Source of the DNA: Ectobius pallidus
Lineage: Eukaryota; Arthropoda; Insecta; Blattodea; Ectobiidae
Reading direction: 5' to 3'
NCBI GenBank assembly: GCA_964059195.1
Contig: CAXKWD010000003.1
Coordinates: 22,984,606 to 23,048,605, forward strand
DNA length: 64,000 nt
The notes under the pieces are model-generated. The model was not told the origin of the DNA. It was given only the letters and a program-made list of their open reading frames with translations, and ran no database searches. The number at the start of each line of letters is the position of its first letter. Position 1 is the stretch's first letter. Shown piece after piece: positions 11,684-23,384 of this stretch. Position numbers and translations under genes: made by a program.

Positions 11684-11922
11684 AGAGTATATTACTGCGG
11701 TGCGTCGCTGACTACAGATCCGTCGGCCCGGGTTCGATCCCCGGTACCTCCTCGGATTTTTCTGAGGTAGGGAGGTCTGGTAAGGGTGCACTCAGCCTCG
11801 TGATTCAAACTGAGGAGCTACTTGATAGAGGAATAGTGGCTCCGGTCATGGAAACCACCGGTCGGGTGGTAAGCCTTGTCCCTTCTGGAATGTTAGCGCC
11901 ACGGAGTTAGAGTTTATTACTG
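11684..11922 (+). repeat. SINE family A, copy 1, with 14-bp target duplications
   Basis: The body (11698-11908) carries the B box 'gggttcgatcccc', then 'tttttctgaggtagggagg', 'ggagctacttgatagag' and 'ccggtcatggaaaccacc'. It is flanked by 'agagtatattactg' (11684-11697) and 'agagtttattactg' (11909-11922), a 14-bp duplication with one difference. Compared with the copy at 55 kb, about 80 bp after 'aaaccacc' are missing, so this is an internally deleted member. Confidence 0.75.
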
Positions 11923-12011
11923 TACTTGTTACATACAGGTGACTCTTAGGGCTTCAGAAGGTTGAGACTCCTGGACTTACTATTTGGTACAGGAAAGTGT
12001 GTAGTTGTCAG

Positions 12012-12064
12012 GTTGTAAGCCTTAGGTCTCCACCTTTACTCCAGGATTGATCCTGGGGGCAAAA
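12012..12064 (-). repeat. SINE family C fragment
   Basis: 'taagcctt..ggtctccaccttt' and 'actccaggattgatcctgg' match the reverse complement of the middle of the SINE at 32367-32653. Only about 50 bp are recognisable. Confidence 0.5.
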
Positions 12065-12074
12065 TCAGAAACGT

Positions 12075-12495
12075 GTCTCCAGAAGAATTAAAGCAATTGA
12101 AAATTAGCCCATATTGATGTCAATCGGGAAAAGAACCTACGTCTTCTAATTCAATACAGTTAAAGAGTTGTAAAGAGTTGTCCTATTAGAATTATCGTTC
12201 ATTATTATCATATATTCAATTGGGTCATCTTAGGACCACCTAAAACAGTTTTCTTCTTCTTGTCTGACTAAACTTCTTCATCCTTTAGGCCTACCGAAGT
12301 TGCTGTTTTCGTTTTTCCGTCCATTTGCCTTACTTCCCATTTCCTTTTCTATGGGATTCGCTGGAAAATTCTCTGTTTATAGTTTCCTCTTTTCTGGTGT
12401 TGAGTAAGTAGAACCAACTCTTCTTCAACTTCTTTGAAAAATGCTGGTTTAATTTTCTTATTAACGTACTTATCAAAAATTTGTTTAGTAAGTCT
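12075..12495. other. No supported feature
   Basis: Nothing recognised before the TTA microsatellite. Confidence 0.5.
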
Positions 12496-12500
12496 GTCTC

Positions 12501-12536
<36 letters not shown>
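12501..12536. repeat. (TTA)n microsatellite
   Basis: About eleven uninterrupted TTA units. Confidence 0.9.
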
Positions 12537-12537
<1 letters not shown>

Positions 12538-12539
12538 TG

Positions 12540-13750
12540 TGGTTCCATTGCGGTTTACAGTTTGGCTTTTCCACAATTAGGACGACCATAAGTAATCTTG
12601 TTCTTTTGTTTCATGAATGACAAGACACATCATAGATTTCACATAGATTTCACCTAAGCGCACTGTTTTTAGACCTTGATTTTTTTAAATGCCCCTAGTA
12701 AAAGTTAGAAGGTTAGTTTTTGCATAACAGCGGATACAGTAGACTGAAACGTTTTCGGCTTTTATTCGACACTTCGCCAGTATAATTTTTCAAAGCCATA
12801 TGAATGCCACATACTTACAGATCTACTGTATTAACAAATTTACAGACACCACTCAAATTAATAATATTGGATTTTAAGTTACGAGGGCTTCTACTGAAAT
12901 CCAAACTGTTAAACCTAAGTCAATATTTCCATTATTTTTGCAAGGGTTCTGACACAGAAAACAAAGGACACTCGTAGGTGGAGAAAGAGCAAAGTTAGTC
13001 GTGACATCGATAATCCGACATCGCTGATACAACAGCACATGAGACAGCCCCGTTAAGCTCAGACATGGCTTCTCAGTGTAAACAATGATTCCTCTTCGGA
13101 CACATGAATGCCCGATGTGTTACATTGCTTGAAATAATCTGATAAAGTGTTATAAAACACTGGTGAAAGAAACTGTTAAGTCCCTGACGCCTCTAGTGTT
13201 GTGGCTCATTGAAGGAGGACAGCCTTTGATTTCAATAGACTGTAGCTAGGCAACAAGCTGAATGAGAACAAAAGAAGAGAGGAGGGATATGAGCCAATAT
13301 GATGAAGAAGGACTTGTATAGAAGACAGCGACAACATGTGAGCCCTTCTCCACAACAAATTACTTACCATGACTTTTAAATTAAATACGTTCCATGTTAG
13401 AAAGAGACGCGGCAAAAGCTGGTTGCTAGGATACTACATACAGTGAAATTTAAATGAGTTACAAAAGTTCTCCACTTTGTCTCCGTTCATCTTTTTTGAC
13501 GTGGCCTCAGCTATGACATATTTCATGTATGTAAAGTTATATGTTTTGAAACCGAATGATTGACTCGTATGACTGTTTTATTGTTTCTTCCGTGACAGTT
13601 TAACGGGAGGATTGTATTATGCGAAGCCGAACGAGCTCTAAAAGATGACGGTTAGACTAAATCCATTATCGTATTTCACTGCACAAGATCATATTGGTTT
13701 TTAATGGATTGGATGCACCACTGAAGGGTAGACTATATTGAGCACTGAAT
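12540..13750. other. No supported gene
   Basis: Mixed-composition DNA with short frames only and no recognised repeats. Confidence 0.5.
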
Positions 13751-13756
13751 TTGGAA

Positions 13757-14205
13757 TAAGATACAATGAGATTAGACAAACTCTGATGGCCTTCATTCTA
13801 CCAGGAAAATTACGGTATTATTATTATTATTGTTGTTGTTGTTGTTGTTGTTATTGTTATTGTTATTATTATTCTCCGTTTCACACTACTTTGGAGTACG
13901 TTGAATCAATCACTTCTTAGTGTTTTGTGTTTTAATTGCTTCATTCTTTCTGATCTTGCTTTTCATTCGTCTTCACTGATCTGGATCATTCGTTTGGTTT
14001 TGATTTTGACTTGGAACCTCTCTTTCTTGACTTATTATTATTATTATTATTATTATTTTTATTATAAGATATAATGATAATAGAAAAACTCAGAATGCCT
14101 TAATTCCACCAGAAAAATTACTGTATTATTATTATTATTGTTATTAGATACAATGTGATTAGACAAACTCTGATGGCCTTAATTCCACCAAAACATTATT
14201 GTTTC
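13757..14205. repeat. Three copies of a ~60-bp unit separated by TTA/TTG microsatellites
   Basis: The unit 'gatacaatg-gattagacaa' followed by 'actctgatggccttaattc' and 'cacc-gaaaattac-gtatta' occurs at about 13757-13820, 14064-14127 and 14142-14205 in the same orientation. Each of the first two copies ends in a triplet array: (TTA)(TTG)n at 13816-13873 and (TTA)n at 14118-14145. Another (TTA)n lies at 14032-14066. The layout suggests expansion between microsatellite anchors. Confidence 0.75.
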
Positions 14206-14209
14206 ATTA

Positions 14210-15825
14210 CTACTATTAATAATTTTATTATTAAGTTATTGTTATTATTATCATTATTATGAACCCAGCTTCATGTATAATTAAAGTACAATAGAATTCC
14301 CCTAATCCCTCAAAAATCTAATTTTATAAAACTTACTTGCTAATAAGTTATAACAGCTTAATGAAGCCTCGTAAAAATCTAAAAGTTACAATTGCCAATA
14401 TTATAAAAACATACATTAAACAGGCATGACAACATTACAAAATGTAAGAGCTTTGAAATATTGATGATCAAAATTGGCCTGAACTATATATTTCGGCTAC
14501 TCAGCCATCTTCATGCTTTTAAAACCCTTTTTTGCTATTATCCTACGTTTTGTATGCTTACATTATAATAAAGTTTTACAAAAAAAAACCTCAATTATTC
14601 CATGACCATTGCCCAGAAGCTTTTGAAAAATGTCAAGGCAGACCTGAACTTTTGTGAAAGGATGAATACGTCAAATGATATTAATGATTATATTGGTCTT
14701 GGAAGAGAGATTGCAAATTCAACATAAGAACATGGTAGCCAATAAAGAGAGAAATAAGGAAATTCATTTAGTAAAGAAGGTGTTAAGTTGCAGGTGTTTA
14801 AGTAGGCGTGTCTATGTACTTATTGATGGGCTGTCTGCTCAAAACACAAGAACAACCTGTGCTTCTAACTTGTCACCATGGAGACTGACAGCAACCAACT
14901 CTCTCTATTTGCATATGACTACACCAAAGTAAACACATGCACCATGTTCTCCCTAAGCCCAAAAGTTTCTTACCAGAAGCGTAGGATTATTTTATTATCT
15001 TTTAATATTGTTCCTATCTTCTTCAACTACAAAACGTCTGCAAGTTTACGAAAACAAAAATGAAAAATGACTTACGACCATATGTCTAAACATCTTTATT
15101 TTAAATTCTATAGCTTCAGCCAACCTACACTTTTCGCTTCTTGTCTTTTCACATTGCATGATTGTTGTAGGTTTTGAATTAATAAGCTGCGGATAGGACA
15201 GAACAAAAAAAGTGGCTTTCTACATGCAAAGAATAAACCCCTTCTCCAAATAAGGGAGTGGATATAATATATGGAGTGCTATGCAAGCGTGGACTTCAAC
15301 ACAATGAAATAGCTCTATTTATGAAGTTGCTCAATTGAAGCGATAAAATATTTACTTTAAAGTTACTGGGGCATAAATAATATATTATATTTATGCTAGG
15401 TTTTTTTCTTCCCTCCAGAAATTCAACCACCTGAACCTAACTCAATTTTCGGAGAGCAATCATTTGAACCCGGATGTATATGACATGCGATTTTTCTAAA
15501 TTTTTATTTCAGTACCGGTAATATTATTTATAAAAGAAGAATTGAACGTTCCTGATTATTTTTTAGATATATTTTATACGTCATTTATTTACATATTTAT
15601 GTCATTTTTCAGTTTTGGTCATATTGTGCATGTTTTCGCAATTTGTTATATTTTTGTTACATTTATGGATTTATTTGTTTGTTATTTAAAAAACAGTTGT
15701 CCCTCTACTGGAAACAGATATTAGCGTTCTACTGGACTAGTATTTTCTGATGACGGTAGGCTACATAATACAGATTTATTCCAATGCACTTTGATAACAA
15801 GAAGGTTCTGTGAAGTTAAGTAACC
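14210..15825. other. No supported gene
   Basis: AT-rich; short frames at 14675-15063 lack recognisable domains. Nothing else recognised. Confidence 0.5.
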
Positions 15826-15828
15826 CCA

Positions 15829-15925
15829 AAAAAATAAGAAAAGGAGAAGTGAAAGTAACATAGGGAAGATAAGGGAAGAAAGGAGGAGAAGAAAGAGGAG
15901 AAAAAGAAATAAAATAAGTAGCAAG
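15829..15925 (+). repeat. Polypurine tract
   Basis: Nearly 100 bases of almost pure A and G on the plus strand, e.g. 'gggaagaaaggaggagaag'. The interspersed open frames on the minus strand (rich in Leu, Phe and Ser) are a by-product of this composition. Confidence 0.8.
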
Positions 15926-15929
15926 AGAT

Positions 15930-16860
15930 CGGAATGTTTTTAAAAAAATAATTATATCCCATTTCATAAAATTTCCTGCTTCCAATTATGTAGACTATTT
16001 TAATTTATACATTTAAATATTTTGAACAGAAAACGCAATAAAGATCCTAATGCTGCAAAAGACATTAAAAAATACCAACAGCGCACAATAAATACACAAA
16101 ACTATAAGTTAAATATACTTTATGCCTGAACTGACAAGAACTTTCTTTACGCCCCAGTCACTAACTCATAATGAAGTTTCATGGCATGGGAAAAATAACC
16201 AAAAATAGCGAAGGAATAACTCTACATGAAAGGATGCCGGTTACCATAATCATTCTTTGATATTAACGAATGTTACCTGCCTTGGAAGCTCCGAAATAAA
16301 TACTTTTTAACGTTAGTTTTATTTGGCTGTAGCTTTTTTTGCGATCTATATTAAGATAAAATACCTGTTTTGTCTGCAATGATTCAGAGACTTGGAAGAA
16401 AGAACCTGAGGAAGTGTCGTCCTTGAACATCTACTTGTGAACTTATTATTCATTTTCTAGCACATGAATGAACTCATGGAATAGAACTCCGCTTAAAATG
16501 CCAAGAAAACCTTAAAAATAGTTTACTCCTTCCGGTCGTAAAATTTAAGAACTTGTTTACTGAGTAATTAGTGACAAAACAAAGTCACACTGTTGCTTAT
16601 TAGGAATGCAGGAGAAAATGCATATATCATATCTTAAAGACGTGCTTTTACGTCAGAAGGGAGCTATGAGAAAACCGAGAGCATAGCTTCATGACCTAAC
16701 TCGTTTTACGGTAGAAAATATCTTAGTTAAGGCGACACACAGGATGATTTTCTCAAGTTTACTTACTTCACAGCTGAAATGTGAGAAATGAGCCAACGGT
16801 TTGAAACAATTGTACATTAAGGCCCTAGCCAGCACTGGGATGTTATTGGGCTAATAATAA
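15930..16860. other. No supported gene
   Basis: AT-rich, nothing recognised. Confidence 0.5.
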
Positions 16861-16914
16861 TAATAATAATATTGCTAATATTGCTAATATTGCTAATATT
16901 GCTAATATTGCAAT
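16850..16914. repeat. (AAT)n followed by a 9-bp minisatellite
   Basis: About six AAT units, then about five repeats of 'aatattgct'. The array abuts the 5'-truncated SINE that starts near 16915. Confidence 0.85.
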
Positions 16915-17165
16915 AATTTTTCTGAGGTAGGGAGATCTGGTAGGGGTGCACTCAGCCTCGTGATTCAAATTGAGGAGCTACTTGATAGAGAAGTAGCGGC
17001 TCCGGTCATGGAAACCACCATTAACGGCCGTGGGTGCCGGCATGCTGACCACATGCCACCCCCCCCCCCCAATCCTGACATCTGCCTATAGGTAATGACG
17101 CAGCGGTCGGGTTGTAGGCCTTGTCCCTTCGGGGATGTCGCGCCACGGTGTTTAGTTTTCGTTTA
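16915..17165 (+). repeat. SINE family A, copy 2 (5' truncated)
   Basis: Begins at 'tttttctgaggtagggag' without the tRNA-like head and continues through 'ccggtcatggaaaccacc', 'aacggccgtgggtgcc', a C run of about 13 at 17058-17070, 'gacgcagcggtcggg' and 'cgccacggtgtttag'. It carries the internal segment missing from the 11.7-kb copy. Confidence 0.75.
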
Positions 17166-17169
17166 TGTT

Positions 17170-17720
17170 TAATAACCATATAAAAATATTTTTTCCAATG
17201 ACGATACCACAAATTTGGAATGGCAGAAAGTTTATTCCACTAGTGCGATTGTATGCAACTTTTACAACATGTGTCTTATTTTAGAAGTTATAGTCTACTT
17301 TTAATTCAAGCTGCCTAAAAAAATATATTAACCTGTTTTGAAGTAAGTACCGATGTCACAAAGTAAACAATTCACTGCCTCCTACATAAAAATATTTTCA
17401 AGAGAAAGGCAAGTTTACCAATACCAGGAAAAAGACATAAAGATTGATCTACCTGGCCTAATCAAATCCAATCTTATTACAGTATATTGCTGTTTAGAGA
17501 AGTCAGATAATGGTCTGGGCAAGCTTCGCCTTTACAGCCCAGTTAAAAATCTTTTACACGTAATAAAGTTTTATGGCAGCCCTTCTTCTACATTGGGGTC
17601 GCTCCCACGATATAAACTCAATCACAACTTCACCACAAGATGAATAGAGTTCTTTGTGTCGCACCAGCAGGAAGCCTGCCTCTATCATCCACCTGTTGTT
17701 ACTGTGCGGATAACAATTGC
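17170..17720. other. No supported gene
   Basis: A 96-codon frame at 17353-17643 has ordinary-looking composition but no recognisable domain, splice context or homologue that I know, so it is not called. Confidence 0.45.
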
Positions 17721-17725
17721 CACTT

Positions 17726-17800
17726 CTGTGCGGCAGAGGATTCTGCAGAGGAGATAACGGAGGAAAAAAAAAACATATCCTGAACTTCACAAATCCTACG
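17726..17800 (+). repeat. Direct repeat, left member
   Basis: 'ctgtgcggcagaggattc' through 'acatatcctgaacttcac' to 'atcctacg' recurs at 18124-18204 with small differences. The pair brackets the tRNA-arm foldback at 17905-18123. The right member is cut by a mariner end at its TA (18201-18202). Confidence 0.85.
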
Positions 17801-17904
17801 TCATAAAGCGGGTAGGAAAAATTGTAAAATCAATCGGGTTCACGAGAGGATATTCATAAAGTTTTGACTTGGAAAAACACTCCTAAATATCTATTTACAG
17901 TATA

Positions 17905-18123
17905 ATATTGTAGGAGAAAAATTCCTCTGACACTGGGATTTGAACCCAAGACCTTTGGCTATCCGTGCCAATGCTCTACCAACTGAGCTAAGCCAGAGTG
18001 CTATTTACAGCGCCAGATAGAATCTCTCTACTATGATAAACAAAGATCCTGGGTTTAAATCCCAGTGTAAGAGGAATTTTTCTCCTATAATATTATCATG
18101 TAATGTCCAATAGAGACAATAGT
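17905..18123. mobile_element. tRNA-arm foldback element, copy 1
   Basis: The left arm, starting near 17902 with 'tataatattgtaggagaaa', reads on the minus strand as the 3' half and then the rest of a tRNA-like body: A box 'tagctcagttggtagagc' and B box 'gggttcaaatccc'. The right arm (about 18050-18100) is the inverted 3' half, ending 'gaggaatttttctcctata'. Arms pair over roughly 50 bp around a core containing 'cagcgccagatagaatctc'. The right tail 'tgtaatgtccaatagagac' is shared with the copies at 57.8 and 63.5 kb but is truncated here. Confidence 0.75.
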
Positions 18124-18202
18124 CTGTGCGGTAGAGAATTCTGCAGAGGAGATAACCAAGGGGAAAAAACATATCCTGAACTTCACAAGGCGTTAAATCC
18201 TA
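18124..18202 (+). repeat. Direct repeat, right member
   Basis: Partner of 17726-17800. It is interrupted by the mariner remnant beginning at 18203, directly after a TA dinucleotide, which fits a mariner target site. Confidence 0.8.
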
Positions 18203-18545
18203 CGAGGCGCGTCCATAAAGTAAGTTTCCCTGGGACCGTTTACAGAAACAAAACACAATTTCAAGGAAATATTTATTGCAACAGACGCTGCCAGTGTTCA
18301 GCTATTTTTCAACATATTCGCCACCGGAATTGAAACATTTGTCATACCGTGGAAACAACTTTTGAATACCTGTGTCGTAGAAACCTGCCGCCTGGGATTT
18401 GAACCACCGAGTAACAACAACCTTCGGCTCTCTGTCATTCCTTGTCATTTCTTTAGATGTAGGAAAAGATGGAAATCACTGGGAGCGAAGTCTGGGCTTT
18501 AGGGTAGATTTTTAAACATATCCTAGCAAGTCTCGAGCTAAGCTG
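18203..18545 (-). pseudogene. mariner remnant: transposase C-terminus and 3' TIR
   Basis: Starts after TA with 'cgaggcgcgtccataaagta', the inverted 3' TIR. On the minus strand the translation gives YDTGIQKL, PRYDKCF-like and SGGEYVEK in nearby frames, which is the end of a mariner transposase, followed by a stop. Further in are degraded landmarks of the catalytic domain region. The element ends near 18545 without a matching 5' TIR, so it is truncated and dead. Confidence 0.83.
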
Positions 18546-18549
18546 TCCA

Positions 18550-19760
18550 CAGGCAGACATATAGACGCACATAAAGATATATCTGAACATTTGGAATCGG
18601 GAGACGTCATAACTTGTACAAATGCTGAAAATGAGATATCGAGTTACAGGGTGGAACAAACCTACTCGCAAAATAAAATTTCCCTTTTATCACTTTATCA
18701 TAAATGTGTATTGCAAAATGTGTTAAATTTATTAACAGACTTCATAATTTAATTATAGTATTTTAATGTTGGAAAACCTTCGACACGACCTTTTTTCCTC
18801 TTACACTGAAATTAGGTTATTTAAAAATTAATGTTCCTGTAGAAAAAAGGCCTACTGTACAAAATATAAATCTCTTGAGTGAGATTAAACTGAAAATCTG
18901 ACACCAGGCCTACTTAAAATGTTCCAACTTCAACTAAATCTCGGTCTACAAGAACCTATAGGCCTAACAAGAATTTACTTGGACGGATACAGATCCTAAA
19001 TAATTAAACAATGAATGGAACAATGGGTAAAATATTTATAACTAGTATTTAATATTGCCAATGCATTATCATTTATCCGAACAGTTCTAATGTATATTTT
19101 ATTATATTAAGTTAGGCAGGCAGACGAAGAGAACCAAGGCTGTTTGGAAACAAAGTTCATAGCCACCTCCTAAATATTTCAACTGTTTTCCTAAAATGGA
19201 AATCCTGATACACCTGTGAACATATTTTACATGTCCGTTCCTATGGAGACAATTATTTCTAATTTGTGATCTTAACGCTAGATCTCGCTACTGTTATATT
19301 TTGATTTAACGAGCATTTCGTTTTAATAGAATTAACTTTTAGAATGTGTCTATCCGGCCTTGATGTTAATTAAATAACAAGCTTTAACGGGTCGCAAGTA
19401 GGACCACTCTATTACTTAGATTAACGATTGTGATAATTACAAATTCTCACTTCATGGATCGACTCTGTGAGGTGGGCAGGACGAGCTAAATATCGTCTGA
19501 CTATAAAGTAGATTCTTCAACCTCATAAGAACAGATGCTCCATGCCAATTAAAACAACTAAGTTAGTCTATGTTATATTGTGGAGTAAAATGTTGGAACC
19601 CATGTTAAGTTTTGCATGAAACTCGAACAATTAAGCAATAGGTCAATAGGACACATTCGAATACAGAACACATTGTTTAAAATTCAAAGATTTACTAACT
19701 TTCCTAGTTTAATCAATTTTATATTAATTAAGCAAGATTTAGTAACTATACTTTTATTAA
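18550..19760. other. AT-rich DNA, no supported gene
   Basis: Nothing recognised. Confidence 0.5.
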
Positions 19761-19767
19761 TTTGGGG

Positions 19768-19990
19768 TACGCCGTAGCGTAGTGGCTGAGGCGCTGCGCT
19801 ACAACCCGGAAGGTCGCGGGTTCGATTCCCTAATCCGATATTCTGCACCGACAGAGAACAGGTGCTCTTGTAGTCCCGTGGATTTCCCCAGTGTTTCCGC
19901 TGTCATTCATCACTTCTCAAGTGAAGTAAATGTGCTGTGGTACGGATTTGATAGGATTGTACTGGACTGCAGACAAGTGTGAATACGCCT
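19768..19990 (+). repeat. tRNA-derived SINE (family D)
   Basis: A good A-box-like 'gtagcgtagtggctgaggc' at about 19772-19790 and B box 'gggttcgattccc' at about 19817 are spaced as in a tRNA gene. They are followed by a non-tRNA body containing 'gatttccccagtgtttccg'. The open frame across it is incidental. Target duplications were not resolved. Confidence 0.7.
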
Positions 19991-20284
19991 AATTACCTTT
20001 TTATTCACTGTTCGACAGGTCGAAGAGAATTAGGGTGGCAGCAGGTAAAGGCAGTTCTTGTGAAAAGAAAGTCTTTAAAAAATGGCACCCACAATATGTT
20101 ATGTTTTGTAAAGTAGGTTAGGTTTCTACTGTTTTAAATACTGATCATAGGTGGAAATTACAAATTAGAAATTAAAAACAAATAAAGCTCTGTAGGAAAA
20201 TGAAAATGATTGAAATATCGTCCTATGTGTTCTTGCTGTCTCGGAGGTGGCCCCGGCACTGGGCTGACTACTCATCTGGAAAGG

Positions 20285-20680
20285 ACCTCCATCAGTGCCG
20301 TATTTAAGCCTAGACAGACTAGGCAGCTGCCTAGGGCGGCAGATTTGAAGGGGCGGCTTTTAAGCTGTTATTGTTCTGTTTAAACATATTAAACATCTTA
20401 TTCATAACTCTTCAAAATAGAAAACTAATGTAACGCACAATGAAACAGAAATGAATAACATTGACAACAATACGCACCTGTTTAATTATTTACTAATTTA
20501 TTTATTATTATTATTACTATTATTATTATTACTTCTATTATTATTATTAGCCTACTATTTCAGTTACAATAATGCTTATTGTAGGTTACTTTGTGGTACA
20601 TTCATGTTGAAATAAGGGGGCGAAAATATTTTTCTCTGCCTAGGGACGCTTAAGTAGCTAAATACGCCCCTGACTTCCAT
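20285..20680. mobile_element. hAT-type MITE, 380 bp
   Basis: The element (20293-20672) starts 'cagtgccgtatttaagcc' and ends in the approximate inverse 'agctaaatacgcccctg'. It is flanked by 'acctccat' (20285-20292) and 'acttccat' (20673-20680), an 8-bp duplication with one change. A second inner inverted pair, 'gcctaggg' and 'ccctaggc'-like, also occurs. A TTA microsatellite (about 20508-20550) lies inside. No transposase frame. Confidence 0.72.
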
Positions 20681-20684
20681 GTCC

Positions 20685-21310
20685 TTCTTTGGTTAAAACG
20701 TATACAGGATATGCGATTCATAAAATCTCTCTCCCCGGTGGGTCACGGTCCTATAAGGCCCGGGCGGCATGGACAGCGTAAACGTAGCCTACCTACAAGA
20801 TGGAAGTAAAACTCAGCGAAAGAAGAAGATGAGTCTAACATTAAATATTCCAGCTGCAGATGGACACCCATTTGCACAGCGCTAAGTTGTGTCCATCCAA
20901 TAAGTAAGAAGGTTTTGCAATCTCGCGTGGACTGGACGAATATCAATTACTGCTTGTATAGGAGCAGACCACGAGGATGAGCCGACTTTGATCATTACAT
21001 TTCATAGTGGCACTATTAAAGCGACTTTATGGGACCTTGCTATTACATAGATTGAATTGACTTACTGTAGTCATCGTAATCATCTCCAATCTTCTCCGTC
21101 TGGGTCCACACACACACCCCCTTCTCCTCCTTGCGCCAGTACCTGTGTGCATTTGCTCCTCTGAGAAGCTGCATCTTCAGTGAGGTTGCGTTGCATCCCG
21201 TTTCATGTTTCTAAAAACTACGCCAAGACTAAAACATTTCTTTTCAGTTATTATAATGAATTATAAAAATTACCATTTGTTCGACGTGATACTCTGAGAG
21301 ATTCTTTTTT
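20685..21310. other. No supported gene
   Basis: Contains a short GC-rich block at 20745-20790 ('gcccgggcggcatgg') that resembles a phrase near 29346. Otherwise nothing recognised. Confidence 0.45.
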
Positions 21311-21314
21311 TAAT

Positions 21315-21375
21315 TTAGCTATGTCGGTTACGGAATTTGAACCCAGGGCCTCCCGAATGTGAGTCTAAGACGCTA
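21315..21375 (-). repeat. Possible SINE family B head fragment
   Basis: 'gaatttgaacccagggcctc' and 'ccgaatgtgagtctaagac' match the reverse complement of the family's head region (B box side). The 3' core is absent. Confidence 0.5.
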
Positions 21376-21379
21376 TATA

Positions 21380-22765
21380 TACAGTATATACATACATCTA
21401 AGTCTAATTTGAAGTGAGATAATTTGTATGCCCACTCTTTAGGGTAGAGAAAGAGAGTGTATAAGATCAAGTTTTTAAAATAGAACATTTATTGATTTAA
21501 TTTAAAAAAATCATTTATTCGTTTAATTATTTATAGCGTAGGCCTATACAGTATCGCTCGGGTGTAGTTAAGGTCTTAAGGCTTTCTCTTCCACTAACCA
21601 GAGTTGGATAGGCTACATTCAAACATTACCAAATAATATATTTTAAAATAAATGAGACATATGTCATATGTCAATGAAAACTATAAAAAAAACACATTTT
21701 AAACTAGGCTATAATAAGGAAAATTCAACATGGTAGTAGAAGGAATGAAAGAGAAAATAATAAGAAAGAAAAAATTAATGAAACAATACAAAAAGTTCGA
21801 AAATTTTTAACACGAAAGTATATAACTTAATATAAATGTTAATGGTTGGTGGTCAAGTGGTTAAACTAACTTGATCTTGAACGTTCCGAGTTTTCTGCAG
21901 CCTTTTATATCCTCAGGTAAGAAATTCCACAGACGAGCTGTCCCGACAGTGAAGGATGAAGAATAAAATACATTGGTGGTAATAATTTATAATACAAAAT
22001 AAAATAGCCCTACCTCAACAACAAAATTTTATAATTTGAATAAAATAGCTGATACTTCGAAATATTGATAGTTTATTTCACATATCCATCCAATAGCTCC
22101 CAATGATTACTCTCTAGATTTGCTTCCATATTAAATAATTTATTAGTAAATATTAACAGAATATTGTATCAATGTATTTTAGGATATATCATTTAATGCC
22201 ATTTGTGTAATTTAATGAATTTTTATCGTTCAATGTATTATTATTTCTTACTGAAGTGAAAGAATAGACTTTATGGTCTTAATTTTCATTATCATTATTA
22301 TTATTATTATTAAGAAGTTCACTGAATACTCCTCACACAACTACTTATGCTTAATATTGTAACACATTCAAGCTGTTTCTGTGAAATCTGAAGTTCAGTC
22401 TAGCTTTTACGTAAAAGTGTGTTATATGAAGTGGTAATTTGACAATCATAAACTCGTTTTGAGGCTTCAATATGAGATCGTGAGTTGAGAATAGCGATGA
22501 GGAAGTTCTAACTTGGCCTCGGGTGGGAATCGCAACCTGTTAACTCCAGGTCTTCTCTTCTCACAACTAATCCCAGTTTCATTTTATAAAACGTCACATC
22601 ATATCAGAACTGCTATGCAATACATAGAAACATAATGTATTTTTTACACAGTCGAAGGTAAAAGAGGAACTTTTAACGGTAGATGATATTAATTGAAAGT
22701 GGAAAATTATGCCACTGAGTGGTATAAAATTATAACACTCCAGGATAACCAACTTTACTTGCTTC
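21380..22765. other. AT-rich DNA, no supported gene
   Basis: Includes a short TTA array at about 22289-22312. No other feature recognised. Confidence 0.5.
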
Positions 22766-22769
22766 AAGT

Positions 22770-23380
22770 GGAAAATATCTTTAACTTACTTACTTACTCA
22801 ATGGCAATATACAATTCCTAAGAAAGCTAAAGGAACATGATCAATTTTATGGAACCCGAAGGTTCATTACCGCGCTTACCTGAGCCCGCCATTCAACCCT
22901 ATTTTGGGCTCGCTCCAACCATCCCTCTCAAATCCTACTTCTCTTAAATCCATCCTAATATTGTTCTCCCACCTACGTCCAGGTCTTCCACGTGGTATTT
23001 TCCCTTCGGGTCTCCCAGTCAGTATTTTTTTTATGTCTTTCCTCCCCCATGCGTGCAACATGTCCAGCCCATCTCATCCTCCGTGATTTAATTACCCTTA
23101 CTATATCCGGTGACGAGTACAGGTTATGAAGCTCGTCGTTTTGCAGTTTTCTCCAGACCCCATTTTCATCTCTCTTAGGCCCGAATATTTTCCTACGCAC
23201 CCTCTTTTCGAATACTCTCAGATTATGTTATTCCCGAAGAGTAAGCGACCATGTCTCACATCCATAATATACAATCGGCAAGATAATTGTCTTATAATTT
23301 TTTATTTTTAGATTTCTGAACAGAAGACGAGAAGATAAGAGTTTCTGAACTGCATAAAAGCAGGATTGGAAAATATCTTT
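22770..23380 (-). mobile_element. LINE 3' insertion with 13-bp target duplications (copy 1)
   Basis: The insertion (22783-23367) lies between perfect copies of 'ggaaaatatcttt' at 22770-22782 and 23368-23380. On the minus strand it encodes the region after the reverse transcriptase core: VLRKIFGPKRDE-like, LHNLYSSPDIVR, MRWAGHVARMGEE and GRPGRRWENNIRMDLREVGF, with frameshifts. The tail on the minus strand is a (TAAG)n array after 'caatggcaat' read inversely. Non-LTR retrotransposons insert by target-primed reverse transcription, giving such duplications. The 5' end coincides with that of the copy at 47432-48021. Confidence 0.9.
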
Positions 23381-23384
23381 TAGT

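Noticed and set aside
17353..17643. 96-codon frame with ordinary composition
   Set aside because: No domain, no known homologue recalled, and no splice or promoter evidence.
17917..18000. Functional tRNA gene on the minus strand
   Set aside because: It is part of a foldback repeat; the anticodon loop departs from the conserved pattern (no T at 33) and related copies occur as inverted pairs.
20743..20946. Minus-strand 67-codon frame in a GC-rich block
   Set aside because: Short, with no domain, and phrases shared with 29.35 kb suggest repeat origin.
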